64,000 nt of DNA from Amycolatopsis acidiphila (GCF_021391495.1 NZ_CP090063.1:1922001-1986000); one strand, 5' to 3'; shown: positions 37,933 to 48,239, counted from the first letter of the stretch. Notes: generated from the sequence alone by a model not told the origin. Numbers and translations: made by a program.

Positions 37933-38285
37933 GCGTCCTCCTGAACGTGTGCCACCGCGTCCACCACGATATGGGCCAGGTGGTCGTCGACGAGCCGGTA
38001 CACCACTTCGCGCCCGTGCCGCTCGCCCTGCACGACTCCGGCGGCCTTGAGCACCCGCAGGTGCTGGCTGATCAGCGGCTGCGCGACGTCGAGCGCGTCG
38101 ACCAGCTCGTGCACGCAGCGGTCGCCGTCGCGCAGCTGCAGGACGATCGCGATCCGCACCGGCGCGGCGAGCGCCCGCAGCAGCTCCCCGGCCCCGGCCA
38201 GCGCCGCGGTCGAGGGAACCGGCGTGCCCGGCCTGACCGGCCCCTCCGCGTGCACCTCGTCCGGCACCTGGCTCGCCGTGGGCAT
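37929..38285 (-). CDS. ArsR/SmtB-family metal-responsive repressor
   Basis: The 118-residue protein has the winged HTH (ALAAPVRIAIVLQLRDGDRCVHELVDALDVAQPLISQHLRVLKAAGVV) and ends DDHLAHIVVDAVAHVQED, the helix alpha-5 site where SmtB proteins bind zinc through Asp and His. ATG 38285 is preferred because GGAG lies six bases before it; an ATG at 38321 has no ribosome site. It precedes zur and in mycobacteria the homologue represses that operon until zinc is bound. Confidence 0.87.
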   Translation of the reverse strand: MPTASQVPDEVHAEGPVRPGTPVPSTAALAGAGELLRALAAPVRIAIVLQLRDGDRCVHELVDALDVAQPLISQHLRVLKAAGVVQGERHGREVVYRLVDDHLAHIVVDAVAHVQEDA

Positions 38286-38431
38286 GTCGATCTCCAGCCT
38301 GTCGTGCGGGTGTCCTTCCATCCTAGTGGGCGGTAGCCCGGCGCCCGCCGATCTGTCAAGCCCCACCGCACGAGCGCGAAGCGGCCGGATAGGCTGGACG
38401 AAACCATCCCGCCGGCTATGGAGAGCGTGGA

Positions 38432-39820
38432 GTGCCCGCCAACACGATTGAGACCGTCGTCAGCTTGTGCAAGCGCCGTGGCTTCGTCTTCCCCAGCGGG
38501 GAGATCTACGGCGGTACCCGGTCGGCGTGGGACTACGGACCGCTCGGGGTCGAGCTCAAGGAGAACGTCAAGCGCCAGTGGTGGAAGACCATGGTGCAGA
38601 GCCGGGACGACGTCGTCGGCCTGGACTCGGCGGTGATCCTGCCGCGCAAGGTCTGGGAGGCCTCCGGGCACGTCGAGGCGTTCGTCGACCCGCTGGTCGA
38701 GTGCCTGTCCTGCCACCGCCGCTTCCGGGCGGACCACCTGCAGGAGGAGTACGCCGAGCGCACCGGCAAGGAGCAGGCCGAGGGTGACCTGTCCGACGTG
38801 CCGTGCCCGAACTGCGGCACCCGCGGCCAGTACACCGCGCCCCGCAGCTTCAACGGGTTGCTCAAGACCTATCTCGGCCCGGTGGAGAGCGACGAGGGCC
38901 TGCACTACCTGCGCCCGGAGACCGCGCAGGGCATCTTCGTCAACTTCCTCAACGTGCAGACCACCTCCCGCAAGAAGCCGCCGTTCGGCATCGGCCAGGT
39001 CGGCAAGTCCTTCCGCAACGAGATCACCCCCGGCAACTTCATCTTCCGCACGCGTGAGTTCGAGCAGATGGAGATGGAGTACTTCGTCGAGCCGGGCGAG
39101 GACGAGCGCTGGCACCAGTACTGGATCGACCTGCGCACCGACTGGTACACCGACCTGGGCATCCGGCGGGACAACCTGCGGCACTACGAGCACCCGAAGG
39201 ACAAGCTGTCGCACTACTCGAAGCGGACGGTGGACATCGAGTATCGCTTCGGGTTCTCCTCGGGCCAGGAGTGGGGTGAGCTCGAGGGCATCGCGAACCG
39301 CACCGACTTCGACCTGACGACGCACTCGAACCACTCGGGTGTCGACCTGTCGTACTTCGACCAGGCCACCGGGCAGCGCTACCGGCCGTTCGTGATCGAG
39401 CCGGCCGCGGGCGTGGGCCGCCCGATGATGGCGTTCCTGCTCGACGCCTACACCGAGGACGAGGTGCCCAACGCCAAGGGCGGCGTGGACAAGCGGGTCG
39501 TGCTGAAGCTGGACTACCGGCTCGCGCCGTACAAGGTCGCCGTGCTCCCGCTCTCGCGCAACGCCGACCTCACGCCGAAGGCGAAGGACCTCGCCGCGCG
39601 GCTGCGCAGGAACTGGAGCGTCGACTTCGACGACGCCGGGTCGATCGGCAAGCGCTACCGCCGCCAGGAGGAGATCGGCACGCCGTTCTGCGTGACCGTC
39701 GACTTCGACTCGCTCGAGGACAACGCGGTGACCATCCGCGAGCGCGACACCATGGCACAGGAGCGCGTGGCACTGGACAAGGTGGAGTCCTACCTCGCGG
39801 GCCGCCTGCTCGGCTGCTGA
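38432..39820 (+). CDS. glyS: Glycyl-tRNA synthetase (single-chain, archaeal/eukaryal type)
   Basis: The 462-residue class II synthetase has motif 1 and 2 elements ([29 protein letters not shown]), [13 protein letters not shown], the zinc-binding CLSCHRRF and CPNCGTRG, motif 3 [16 protein letters not shown] and the C-terminal anticodon-binding domain ([24 protein letters not shown]). It is the alpha2 form found in actinobacteria. The start is GTG 38432. Confidence 0.96.
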   Translation: MPANTIETVVSLCKRRGFVFPSGEIYGGTRSAWDYGPLGVELKENVKRQWWKTMVQSRDDVVGLDSAVILPRKVWEASGHVEAFVDPLVECLSCHRRFRADHLQEEYAERTGKEQAEGDLSDVPCPNCGTRGQYTAPRSFNGLLKTYLGPVESDEGLHYLRPETAQGIFVNFLNVQTTSRKKPPFGIGQVGKSFRNEITPGNFIFRTREFEQMEMEYFVEPGEDERWHQYWIDLRTDWYTDLGIRRDNLRHYEHPKDKLSHYSKRTVDIEYRFGFSSGQEWGELEGIANRTDFDLTTHSNHSGVDLSYFDQATGQRYRPFVIEPAAGVGRPMMAFLLDAYTEDEVPNAKGGVDKRVVLKLDYRLAPYKVAVLPLSRNADLTPKAKDLAARLRRNWSVDFDDAGSIGKRYRRQEEIGTPFCVTVDFDSLEDNAVTIRERDTMAQERVALDKVESYLAGRLLGC

Positions 39821-39926
39821 CGTCCCGGCACCTGCCCGGCAGCGCCGCGCACCCCTGACACCTGTCACGGTCAGGTCGTGACGAGCGGCCTGCCGGTGCG
39901 GGGGCGCGCGGCGGCAGAGTCGGGGT

Positions 39927-40865
39927 ATGAACGCAACCAGCTCCCAGCTCAGTGACGCGGAGGTGACGGCAGGCACCGCGGTGCGGTTGTCCGGCCTGCG
40001 CAAGACCTACGGCGAGGTGCGCGCCGTCGACGGCATCGACCTCACGATCGCGCCGGGTGAGGTGGTGGCGCTGCTCGGCCCGAACGGCGCCGGCAAGTCC
40101 ACCACCGTCGACATGATCCTGGGGCTGAGCAAGCCCGACGACGGCGACGTGACGGTGTTCGGCGCGACCCCCGCCGAGGCCGTGCAGACCGGCAGCATCG
40201 GCGCGATGCTCCAGGGCGGCGCGCTGCTGGACGACGCGACGGTCGGTGAGACGGTCGCCATGATCGCGTCCCTGCACCGCAAGCCCATGCCGGTGGCCGA
40301 AGCCCTCGCCCGCGCGGGCATCGAGGACCTGGCGAACCGGCGCGGCAACAAGCTCTCCGGCGGCCAGAAGCAGCGCGTGCGGTTCGCCGTCGCGCTCGTG
40401 TCCGATCCGGACCTGCTGCTGCTGGACGAGCCCACGGCCGCGATGGACGTCGGGAGCCGCCGCGAGTTCTGGCGGTCCATGCAGGCCTTCACCGGCTCCG
40501 GTCGCACGGTCGTGTTCGCCACGCACTACCTGGAAGAGGCCGAGGAGTTCGCCGACCGCGTGGTGCTGATGCGTGGCGGGCGGATCGTCGCCGACGGCTC
40601 CGTCGCCGAGGTCCGGGCGCTGGCCGGTGGCCGCACGCTTCGTGCGGTGGCGCCCGGCGCCACCGAGGCCGCGGTCGCGAACCTCCCTGGTGTCACCGGG
40701 TTTCAGCTCCGCGGTGAGCGGGTCGCGGTGTCCAGCGGCGACTCCGACGCGACCCTGCGCGCGTTGCTCACCGCCTTCCCCGGGGCGCACGACATCGAGA
40801 TCGCCGCGATCGGCCTCGAAGGTGCGTTCCTGTCGCTGACTTCAGACGAGGAGAACGTCCGATGA
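39927..40865 (+). CDS. ABC-2 type exporter ATP-binding protein
   Basis: The 312-residue ATPase has Walker A GPNGAGKST, signature LSGGQKQR, Walker B LLLLDEPTAAMD and an H-loop ATHYLEEAEEFADRV, with the C-terminal extension typical of drug or lipid exporters (CcmA/DrrA type). It overlaps the permease gene by 4 bp, and a DesK/DesR-like two-component system follows on the same strand. The substrate is unknown; membrane-stress or drug export is inferred from this context. Confidence 0.92.
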   Translation: MNATSSQLSDAEVTAGTAVRLSGLRKTYGEVRAVDGIDLTIAPGEVVALLGPNGAGKSTTVDMILGLSKPDDGDVTVFGATPAEAVQTGSIGAMLQGGALLDDATVGETVAMIASLHRKPMPVAEALARAGIEDLANRRGNKLSGGQKQRVRFAVALVSDPDLLLLDEPTAAMDVGSRREFWRSMQAFTGSGRTVVFATHYLEEAEEFADRVVLMRGGRIVADGSVAEVRALAGGRTLRAVAPGATEAAVANLPGVTGFQLRGERVAVSSGDSDATLRALLTAFPGAHDIEIAAIGLEGAFLSLTSDEENVR

Positions 40866-41587
40866 GCCTCAGGTTCCTGGCACTGGAGATCCGGCGGGTC
40901 ACCCGCTCGCCGCGGTTCATGATCTTCACCGTGGCCTTCCCGGTCCTGCTGTTCCTGCTCTACGTCAGCCTGTTCGCCAAGCAGCCCGCCGAGAAGGCCG
41001 TGCTGATGGTGAGCATGACCGCCTTCGGCGCGATGACCGCCGCGATGTTCACCGGCACCCGCGTCGCACTGGAGCGGGCCGCAGGCTGGCAGCGGCAGCT
41101 GCGGCTGACCCCGTTGTCCGGCGCGGGCTACCTGACGGCGAAGGCGACCACCGGCATGACGCTGGCGCTCGCGCCCGCGATCTTCGTGCCGCTGGTGGCG
41201 CTGGTCGCCGAAGGCGTCTCGCTCGACGGGGCTGGGTGGGTGCGGGCCACGCTGGGGGTGTGGCTCGCGGCGATCCCGTTCGCGCTGATCGGACTGCTCA
41301 TCGGGCAGATCGGCACGGCCGACTCCACCCAGCCGATCACCCAGCTGGTGATGCTGCCGATGGCGCTGCTGGGCGGGATCTTCATCCCGATCGACGCGAT
41401 GCCGCACTGGCTGCTGCAGATCGCGCAGGTGCTGCCCACCTACTGGATGGGACAGATCGGGCGCGGCGCGGTCACCCCGGATCTGTCCACGGGCCTCGGC
41501 AAGGACGTGCTCGTGCTCGGGATCTGGACCGTGGTGCTCGGGGTCGCCGTGGTTCGGCGCTACCGTAAAGACTCGGCCCGGGTCTGA
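40862..41587 (+). CDS. ABC-2 type exporter permease
   Basis: The 241-residue protein has six hydrophobic helices in the ABC-2 pattern (FMIFTVAFPVLLFLLYVSLF; VLMVSMTAFGAMTAAMFTG; LPMALLGGIFIPIDAMPHWLLQIAQVLPTYWMGQI). It is coupled by the ATGA overlap to the ATPase. The histidine kinase gene begins 11 bp after its stop, so the four genes probably form one operon. Confidence 0.9.
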   Translation: MSLRFLALEIRRVTRSPRFMIFTVAFPVLLFLLYVSLFAKQPAEKAVLMVSMTAFGAMTAAMFTGTRVALERAAGWQRQLRLTPLSGAGYLTAKATTGMTLALAPAIFVPLVALVAEGVSLDGAGWVRATLGVWLAAIPFALIGLLIGQIGTADSTQPITQLVMLPMALLGGIFIPIDAMPHWLLQIAQVLPTYWMGQIGRGAVTPDLSTGLGKDVLVLGIWTVVLGVAVVRRYRKDSARV

Positions 41588-41598
41588 CGAGGTGGAAC

Positions 41599-42759
41599 GT
41601 GACGCGTGAACGCGGACCGGAGTGGGGCGGCTGGTGGCGGGACGACGCCATCGGTCCGCCCCACGACCGGTCTTCCGGCGCCCGCTGGCCGCTGCTGGGC
41701 CTGCTCTTCCTGTTGCCGATCATCATCCCCGCGGTGCGGTCGGCGGCGCACCCGAACACGTCGGTGGTGCACGCGGTGCTCGGGCCGGTGCTGCTGGCGG
41801 CCTACGCGGGCTGCTACTTGTTCTTCCCGCAGGTCGTGTTCCGGCGGCCATCGATCCGGGCGAAGCTCGTCTTCTGCACCGGGATGCTCGCGCTCGGCTG
41901 GGTCGCGATGCTGGTGCTGCACGAGGGCAGTGTCTACGTGCTGCTGTACGCGATGGCGGTGATCGCCTTCGGGCTGCCGCCGGGCTGGACGCTGATCCTC
42001 GACGGCTCCTCGCTGGTGGCGCTGCTGGTGGTGGTGGAGCGGCACGTCGGCGTGGACGGCTCACCGAGCGACGTCGGCACCCTGCTCGGCATCACGTCCG
42101 CGATGTTCGCCGTGGGCCGGCTCCTGCACACCGTGCGGAGCCTGCGGGCGGCCCAGGACGAGATCGCCACGCTCGCGGTCACAGCCGAGCGGGAGCGGCT
42201 GGCCCGGGACCTGCACGACATCCTCGGACACAGTCTCACCACGATCACCGTGAAGGCGGGCCTCGCGCGGCGGATCCTGGAGAGCGCGCAGGACACCGAG
42301 CGCGCGAGCACCGAGATCCACGAGGTCGAAAGCCTCGCCCGCAGCGCGCTGTCGGACGTGCGCGCGACGGTGTCGGAGTACCGCGAGGTGTCGCTGTCGG
42401 CCGAGCTGGTGGGGGCGCGGGCGGCGTTGCGGGCCGCGGAGATCGAGGCGGACCTGCCGCACGCGGTGGACAATGTGCTGCCGGACCTGCAGCAGACCTT
42501 CGGGTACGTGCTGCGGGAGGCGGTCACGAACGTGCTGCGGCACTCGGGGGCGAAACACGTGAAGGTGCGGTTGGGCAGGACCTGGCTGGACATCGAGGAC
42601 GACGGCGCCGGCGCGCCCGGCGGTGTGTCGGGGAACGGGCTGCGCGGGCTGACCGAACGGCTGGACCAGATCGGCGGCACCCTGCGCGCGGAGCCGCGGG
42701 CGGGCGGCGGCTTCCTGGTGCGCGCCGAGGTGCGGCCCGCGCTGGAGGCCGCCTCGTGA
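41599..42759 (+). CDS. NarL/DesK-type sensor histidine kinase
   Basis: The 386-residue kinase has four to five membrane helices in the first 180 residues, a HisKA_3 box with phosphoacceptor H206 (ERERLARDLHDILGHSLTTITVKAGLA) and an HATPase domain (LREAVTNVLRHSGAKHVKV; LDIEDDGAG; GNGLRGLTERLDQIGG). It is like DesK, which senses membrane state. GTG 41599 starts it, and the regulator gene overlaps its stop (GTGA). It probably controls the preceding ABC exporter. Confidence 0.92.
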   Translation: MTRERGPEWGGWWRDDAIGPPHDRSSGARWPLLGLLFLLPIIIPAVRSAAHPNTSVVHAVLGPVLLAAYAGCYLFFPQVVFRRPSIRAKLVFCTGMLALGWVAMLVLHEGSVYVLLYAMAVIAFGLPPGWTLILDGSSLVALLVVVERHVGVDGSPSDVGTLLGITSAMFAVGRLLHTVRSLRAAQDEIATLAVTAERERLARDLHDILGHSLTTITVKAGLARRILESAQDTERASTEIHEVESLARSALSDVRATVSEYREVSLSAELVGARAALRAAEIEADLPHAVDNVLPDLQQTFGYVLREAVTNVLRHSGAKHVKVRLGRTWLDIEDDGAGAPGGVSGNGLRGLTERLDQIGGTLRAEPRAGGGFLVRAEVRPALEAAS

Positions 42760-43361
42760 TCCGCGTGCTGCTGGCCGACGACCAGGCGATGGTGCGGGGC
42801 GCGCTGGCGACCGTGCTCGGGCTCGAAGCGGACATCGAGGTGGTGGCGCAGGTCGGTTCCGGCGAGGAGGTGCTGGCGGCGGCGAAGGAGTCATCGCCCG
42901 ACGTCGCCCTGCTCGACGTGCAGATGCCCGGCAAGGACGGGCTGAGCGCCGCGGCCGAGCTGCACGCGGCGCTGCCGGCGTGCCGGATCATCGTCTGCAC
43001 GACCTTCGGCAGGCCCGGCTACCTGGCGCGGGCGATGGCCGCGGGCGCGGCCGGGTTCGTGGTGAAGGACTCGCCGCCCGAGCAGCTGGTCGACGCGGTG
43101 CGCCGGGTGTCGAACGGCCTGCGGGTGGTGGACCCGGCGCTGGCCGCGGAGTCGCTGGCGACCGGGCCGAGCCCGCTGACCGGACGGGAGCACGACGTGC
43201 TGCGCGCGGCCAGTGACGGCGGCACCGTCGCGGACATCGCACGCCGACTGTTCCTGTCGGAAGGCACTGTGCGCAACCACCTTTCCGCCGCGATCGGCAA
43301 GACCGGCGCGCGCACCCGGGCGGAGGCGGTCCGCCTCGCGGAGGAGAACGGGTGGCTGTGA
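42756..43361 (+). CDS. NarL/DesR-type response regulator
   Basis: The 201-residue regulator has a receiver domain with acidic pocket D8-D9 and phosphoacceptor D54 (VALLDVQMPGKDGL), the conserved T/K pair (VCTTFGRPGYLARAMAAGAAGFVVKD), and a C-terminal LuxR HTH (LTGREHDVLRAASDGGTVADIARRLFLSEGTVRNHLSAAI). It is coupled to the kinase by a GTGA overlap. It ends the exporter/two-component operon. Confidence 0.93.
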   Translation: MIRVLLADDQAMVRGALATVLGLEADIEVVAQVGSGEEVLAAAKESSPDVALLDVQMPGKDGLSAAAELHAALPACRIIVCTTFGRPGYLARAMAAGAAGFVVKDSPPEQLVDAVRRVSNGLRVVDPALAAESLATGPSPLTGREHDVLRAASDGGTVADIARRLFLSEGTVRNHLSAAIGKTGARTRAEAVRLAEENGWL

Positions 43362-43371
43362 GAATGACGCC

Positions 43372-44019
43372 GTGGGGACGCGCACGACGACGACAAGGGC
43401 CGCCTGGGTGCGGCGTGCCGTGTTCGGCACGCTCCTGGTCGTCGCGCTGACGATCGGCGGCACCGCGTTCCGCGTCTGGCAGATCGCGCGCGTCGACGAC
43501 CGGTCCGAGGCCGACGTGATCATCGTGCTCGGCGCCGCGCAGTACAACGGAAAGCCGTCGCCGATCTTCCAGGCCCGGCTCAAGCACGCCAAGCAGCTCT
43601 ACGAGGACGGCGTGGCGAAGGTGATCATCACGGCCGGCGGCAACCGTGCCGGCGACGAGTACACCGAGGCCACCGCCGGCGCCCAGTGGCTGGTCGAGCA
43701 GGGCGTGCCGAAGGCGAGCACGCTGCCCGTCGGCGAGGGCCGGGACACGCTCGGCAGCCTGCGCGCGGTCGCGAACGTGGTGGCCGAGCACGGCTGGCAC
43801 ACCGCGGTCCTCGTCAGCGATCCCTGGCATTCGCTCCGGGCTCGCACGATGGCCGACGACGTCGGGATGGAGGCGTGGACCTCGCCGACGCACAGCGGCC
43901 CCATCGTGCAGACCCGCCAGACGCAGGCGATGTACATCTTCCGCGAGACCGGTGCGCTGTTGTTCTACCTGCTGACGAAGACCCCGGCCGACGACATCGG
44001 CGGCACCGGGCTCGGCTGA
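43372..44019 (+). CDS. DUF218/YdcF-like membrane-anchored protein
   Basis: The 215-residue protein has one N-terminal membrane helix (about residues 14-34) and a DUF218 domain ([70 protein letters not shown]). Relatives include SanA and ElyC, linked to envelope integrity. GTG 43372 is used as it begins just before the anchor. No partner is evident. Confidence 0.85.
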   Translation: MGTRTTTTRAAWVRRAVFGTLLVVALTIGGTAFRVWQIARVDDRSEADVIIVLGAAQYNGKPSPIFQARLKHAKQLYEDGVAKVIITAGGNRAGDEYTEATAGAQWLVEQGVPKASTLPVGEGRDTLGSLRAVANVVAEHGWHTAVLVSDPWHSLRARTMADDVGMEAWTSPTHSGPIVQTRQTQAMYIFRETGALLFYLLTKTPADDIGGTGLG

Positions 44020-44051
44020 AACAGTCGGTGGTCCCGCTTATCGTGGTCACC

Positions 44052-45308
44052 GTGAGCTGGTACGACGAACACGATCGCGAGCGGCGGGTGCCGGAGCCGC
44101 CCAAGCGGGCCGCGCTGCCGGGCTCGCGCGCGGACGGGCGCAGCGACTTCGCGCGCGACAGGGCACGCGTACTGCATTCCGCGGCGCTGCGGCGCCTCGC
44201 GGGCAAGACGCAGGTCGTCGGGCCGGGGGAGGGTGCCGAGGTCAGCGGTGTGCCGCGCACCAGGCTCACGCATTCGCTGGAGGTCGCCCAGATCGGCCGG
44301 GGCATCGCCGAGGAGCTGGGCGCGGATCCGGACCTGGTGGACACCGCGGGCCTGGCGCACGACATCGGCCACCCGCCGTTCGGGCACAACGGGGAGCAGG
44401 CGCTCAACGTCGTCGCGCAGCAGTGTGGCGGGTTCGAGGGCAATGCGCAGACGCTGCGCATCCTGACCAGGCTGGAGCCGAAGCTGGAGCCGGTCGGGCT
44501 CAACCTGACCCGCGCCTGCCTCGACGCGGCCACCAAGTACCCCTGGCCGCGTAGGCCGGGGCAGGTCAAGTTCGGCGTCTACGCCGATGACGCCGAGATC
44601 TTCGCGTGGATGCGCGAAGGTGCGCCTGAAGGCCGCCGGTGCTTCGAAGCGCAGATCATGGACTGGGCCGACGACGTGGCGTACTCGGTGCACGACGTCG
44701 AGGACGGCGTGCTGGCCGGGCGCATCTCGCTGCCCGTGCTGGCGGACGCCGAGGAGCGCGCGGCCGTGGCGGAGCTGGCGGCGAAGCACTTCTCGGACCA
44801 GTCGGTGTCCGCGCTGGAAAGCGCGGCGCGGGAGCTGCTGACGCTGCCGGTGGTCGCCGAGCTGGCGAAGCCGGGGCACGACTCGTCGTTCGGTGCGCAC
44901 GTCGCGCTCAAGCGGGTCACCAGCGAGCTGGTGGGCCGGTTCGCCGCCGCGGCGGTCACCACCACCCGGCAGGCGCACGGGGACGGGCCGCTGACCCGCT
45001 ACGCCGCCGACCTCGAGGTCCCGGCGCAGGTGCGGGCCGAGGTAGCACTGCTGAAGGCGCTCGCGCTGCGGTACGTGATGAGCGACCCGCGGCGGCTCGC
45101 GATGCAGGACGGCCAGCGCCAGATGCTCACCGAGCTGGCCGGGCTGCTGGTCCGCCGCGCGCCCGAGGCGCTGGACAGCGTGTTCCATCCGGCGTGGGAG
45201 GCAGCCGGTGACGATGCCGCCCGCCTGCGCGTGGTCGTCGACCAGGTCGCCTCGCTGACGGACGCGCAGGCGCACGCGTGGCACGCCTGGCACACCGGAC
45301 GGCACTGA
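44052..45308 (+). CDS. dgt: dGTP triphosphohydrolase-like HD protein
   Basis: The 418-residue enzyme has the Dgt N-terminus ([29 protein letters not shown]), [22 protein letters not shown] and the HD motif [19 protein letters not shown], with [17 protein letters not shown] completing the metal site. It hydrolyses dNTPs to deoxynucleosides and triphosphate. In actinobacteria it often lies upstream of dnaG, as here with a few genes between. GTG 44052 gives the standard N-terminus. Confidence 0.93.
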   Translation: MSWYDEHDRERRVPEPPKRAALPGSRADGRSDFARDRARVLHSAALRRLAGKTQVVGPGEGAEVSGVPRTRLTHSLEVAQIGRGIAEELGADPDLVDTAGLAHDIGHPPFGHNGEQALNVVAQQCGGFEGNAQTLRILTRLEPKLEPVGLNLTRACLDAATKYPWPRRPGQVKFGVYADDAEIFAWMREGAPEGRRCFEAQIMDWADDVAYSVHDVEDGVLAGRISLPVLADAEERAAVAELAAKHFSDQSVSALESAARELLTLPVVAELAKPGHDSSFGAHVALKRVTSELVGRFAAAAVTTTRQAHGDGPLTRYAADLEVPAQVRAEVALLKALALRYVMSDPRRLAMQDGQRQMLTELAGLLVRRAPEALDSVFHPAWEAAGDDAARLRVVVDQVASLTDAQAHAWHAWHTGRH

Positions 45309-45329
45309 AAATCCGGTAGCGTCGAGACG

Positions 45330-46439
45330 ATGGGCAAACCGGAACTGGATCACCTGCGCTTCTGCCTCGCGCTGCACCGCGCCGTCGCCGGCGAGGGCGA
45401 TTCGTGCTTCTCGCCCTACTCGGTCGCCAGTGCGCTGGGCCTGACGAGCCAAGCCTCGCGGGGTGCGGCTTCCGACGAGCTGGTCCGGCTGCTGGCCGCG
45501 GAGGACGCCGACGTGGCGAAGCAGGCGGAGCTGTTGCGGGCCGCGGCCGCACTCAGCGAGTCCGGGCGGCACGAGGCCCCGGTGCTCGCGGTCGCGAACA
45601 CCCTGTGGACCGCCGAAGAGCTGCCGCTCAACCAGGACTTCCTCGGTGAGCTGGCGGCGTGGCCGAACGGTGCGGTGAAGCCGGCGCCGTTCGCCGCGGA
45701 CCCGGAAGCGGCCCGCCGCGCCATCAACGCCGACGTGGCCCGGACCACCCGCGACCTCATCCCCGAGCTGCTCAGCCCCGGCGCGGTGAAGCAGGACACC
45801 GTGGCCAGCCTGGTCAACGCCCTCTACCTCAAGGTCGCCTGGGTGCACCGCTTCCGCGACGAGCGCACCGAGGACGGCGACTTCCACAGCCCGTCCGGCA
45901 TCCGGCGGGTGCCGATGATGCACCAGGCGGAGTCGCTCGGGCACGCGGCGCGGGACGGCTGGCAGCTGGTCGAGCTGCCGGCCGCGGGCGGGGTGCAGGC
46001 CACGATCCTGCTGCCCGACGGCGACCTGTCCGCGCACGAGCCAGGTCTGGACGAGCACCTGCTCGCGAAGCTGTTGTCGGCGAAGAAGAACCGCCAGGTC
46101 CGGCTCGCGATGCCGAAGGTGTCGCTGGACATGCGCGCGGAGCTCAAGCCCGCGCTGGGTGGCCTCGGAGTGCGGACGATGTTCTCGCCCCGGGCGGACT
46201 TCAGCCCGCTGACGCCGGACGAGCGGGTGTTCGTCGACGACGTGCTGCACCAGTCGGTCCTGCGGCTCGATGAGCAGGGGCTGGAGGGTGCGGCGGCGAC
46301 GGCGGTGATGTTCCGCACGCTGTCGATGGTCACCCCGGCGGACCCCCTCGACGTGGTCGTCGACCGGCCTTTCCTGCTCCTCGTGCGGCACGCCGGGACG
46401 GGTGTGGTCTACTTTTTCGCCCGCGTAGTCGAACCGTGA
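45330..46439 (+). CDS. Bacterial serpin (serine protease inhibitor), apparently intracellular
   Basis: The 369-residue protein has the serpin fold throughout: CFSPYSVASALGLTSQASRGAASDEL, LVNALYLKVAWVHRF, the breach segment and the C-terminal DRPFLLLVRHAGTGVVYFFARVVEP. The reactive-loop hinge (EQGLEGAAATAVMF, from E315) has the small residues of inhibitory serpins. Counting seventeen residues from E315 puts the predicted cleavage after L331 (Leu-Ser), suggesting a chymotrypsin- or subtilisin-like target. There is no signal peptide. It follows dgt after 21 bp. Confidence 0.9.
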   Translation: MGKPELDHLRFCLALHRAVAGEGDSCFSPYSVASALGLTSQASRGAASDELVRLLAAEDADVAKQAELLRAAAALSESGRHEAPVLAVANTLWTAEELPLNQDFLGELAAWPNGAVKPAPFAADPEAARRAINADVARTTRDLIPELLSPGAVKQDTVASLVNALYLKVAWVHRFRDERTEDGDFHSPSGIRRVPMMHQAESLGHAARDGWQLVELPAAGGVQATILLPDGDLSAHEPGLDEHLLAKLLSAKKNRQVRLAMPKVSLDMRAELKPALGGLGVRTMFSPRADFSPLTPDERVFVDDVLHQSVLRLDEQGLEGAAATAVMFRTLSMVTPADPLDVVVDRPFLLLVRHAGTGVVYFFARVVEP

Positions 46440-46448
46440 GGTAAGAAG

Positions 46449-48239
46449 TTGACCGCGTTGCTGGAGGCGCCCGGGACGGTGCAGGTGAACGAGCCCGAAC
46501 GGCGCAGGTGGAACCGTGCCGACTCGATCGTCGGACTGTGCTACCTGCTCGCCGCGTTCGTGATCTACGCCGGGTTGTGGGGCAACCTGAGCAGCGGCTA
46601 CCTGTACAACAGCGCGCAGGACCAGAACATGTGGGAGTGGTTCTTCTCGACCACCGCCCACTCGGTGTGGCATCTGCAGAACCCGCTGGAGTCGGTGCTG
46701 CAGAACTATCCCGACGGCGTCAACATGATGGCCAACACCGCGATGCTCGGCCTGAGCATCCCGCTGTCGCCGATCACGATGCTGTTCGGGCCGACGGTCA
46801 CCTGGGCGATCGCGCTGACCGGTGGCCTGGCCGGCACGTCGTTCGCCTGGTACTGGGTGTTCTCGCGGCACCTGGTCACCTCGCGGGTCGCGGCCGCGGT
46901 CGGCGGGGTGTTCTGCGGGTTCGCGCCGCCGATGATCTCGCACGGCAACGCGCATCCGAACTTCGCGGTGCTGGTGCTGCTGCCGTTCATCGTGCTGCGG
47001 CTGATCCGCCTCGCGCAAGGCGCGCGCCCGGTCCGCGACGGGCTGATCCTCGGCGTCCTGCTGGCGTACCAGGTGTTCCTCGGCGAGGAGCCGCTGCTCA
47101 TCACGATGCTCGGCTTCGTGGTCTTCGCCATCGCTTACGCCGCGTCGCGCTGGCGCGAAGCGGTGAAGATGGTGCGCCCCATGGTGATCGGGCTCGTGAT
47201 CGCCGGCGTGCTGACGCTCGTGGTGACGATCTTCCCGCTGTGGTGGCAGTTCCTGGGGCCGCAGAGCTACCACACCCTCGAACACGGCTCGGTCGGCAAC
47301 GACACGGCGGCGTTCACCCGCTTCGCGACGGAGTCCATCGCCGGGGACGCGCAGGCGGCGGCCGACGTGTCGATGAACCGCACGGAGGAGAACGCGTTCT
47401 TCGGCTGGCCGCTGATCGTGTTCATGGTGGTGCTGACGGTCTGGCTGTGGCGCAACGTGCTGGCGCGCTCGATCGCGATCTCGATGTTCGTGATGGCGTG
47501 GCTGTCGCTGGGGCTGGAGATCACGGTGGCCCACCACGACACCGGTATCCCGGGGCCGTGGCAGTTGCTGGCGAAGCTGCCGCTGTTCGACTCGCTGCTG
47601 GAGTCCCGGCTGGCGATGGCGTGCATCCCGGCGATCGGCGCGCTGCTCGCGATCGCGACCGAGCGGGTGTTCCGCGCCGCGCCGTCGTTCCGGGACAAGG
47701 ACCTGCCGCTGCGGTGGCTGTGGCTGGGCGCGCTGGTCGCGGTCCTGCTGCCGATCGCGCCGACGCCGCTGGAGACCATCACGCGGCCGGGCACGCCGGC
47801 GTTCTTCTCGGACGGCACGTGGCGGCAGTACGTGACGAGCGGGTCGGTGGTGACCGTGCCGCTGCCCAACCCGGGTGACGCGCGCGCCCTGCACTGGCAG
47901 GTTCAGGCGGACGTCGGGTTCCCGCTCGCGGACGGCTACTTCGTGGGCCCCAACGGCCCGGACGACAAGCGCGGCCGCTACGGCGCGCCCGACCACCCGA
48001 CGGCGTCTCTGCTCAACGACGTGCACGACACCGGCGACGTGCCGGCCGTGACGGACACCCAGCGCGCCGAAGCCCTGGCCGACCTGCGCTACTGGCACGC
48101 GGATGTCGTGGTGCTCGCGCCGGGCACCAACCAGCAGGCCCTCCAGGCGACGGTGGAGCTGCTCCTGCGCACCCCGGCCCGCTACGTGGACGGCGTCTGG
48201 CTCTGGGACGTCCGTGCCCTGACGGCGAACGCCACTTAG
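46449..48239 (+). CDS. Large polytopic membrane protein (GT-C glycosyltransferase-like)
   Basis: The 596-residue protein has about ten helices followed by a C-terminal soluble domain (residues about 430-596; SVVTVPLPNPGDARALHWQVQADVGFPLADGYFVGPNG). The overall shape and short acidic loops resemble GT-C glycosyltransferase-like membrane proteins of actinobacteria, but I see no decisive catalytic motif. The TTG start at 46449 has a weak GAGG site upstream and lies 9 bp after the serpin stop. Function is unproven. Confidence 0.7.
   Translation: MTALLEAPGTVQVNEPERRRWNRADSIVGLCYLLAAFVIYAGLWGNLSSGYLYNSAQDQNMWEWFFSTTAHSVWHLQNPLESVLQNYPDGVNMMANTAMLGLSIPLSPITMLFGPTVTWAIALTGGLAGTSFAWYWVFSRHLVTSRVAAAVGGVFCGFAPPMISHGNAHPNFAVLVLLPFIVLRLIRLAQGARPVRDGLILGVLLAYQVFLGEEPLLITMLGFVVFAIAYAASRWREAVKMVRPMVIGLVIAGVLTLVVTIFPLWWQFLGPQSYHTLEHGSVGNDTAAFTRFATESIAGDAQAAADVSMNRTEENAFFGWPLIVFMVVLTVWLWRNVLARSIAISMFVMAWLSLGLEITVAHHDTGIPGPWQLLAKLPLFDSLLESRLAMACIPAIGALLAIATERVFRAAPSFRDKDLPLRWLWLGALVAVLLPIAPTPLETITRPGTPAFFSDGTWRQYVTSGSVVTVPLPNPGDARALHWQVQADVGFPLADGYFVGPNGPDDKRGRYGAPDHPTASLLNDVHDTGDVPAVTDTQRAEALADLRYWHADVVVLAPGTNQQALQATVELLLRTPARYVDGVWLWDVRALTANAT

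Noticed and set aside
43965..48098. A very long minus-strand open frame (1377 codons) opposite dgt, the serpin and the membrane protein
   Set aside because: Its composition is the Arg/Gln/His/Val-rich shadow of high-GC genes; the plus-strand proteins in the same interval have clear domains.
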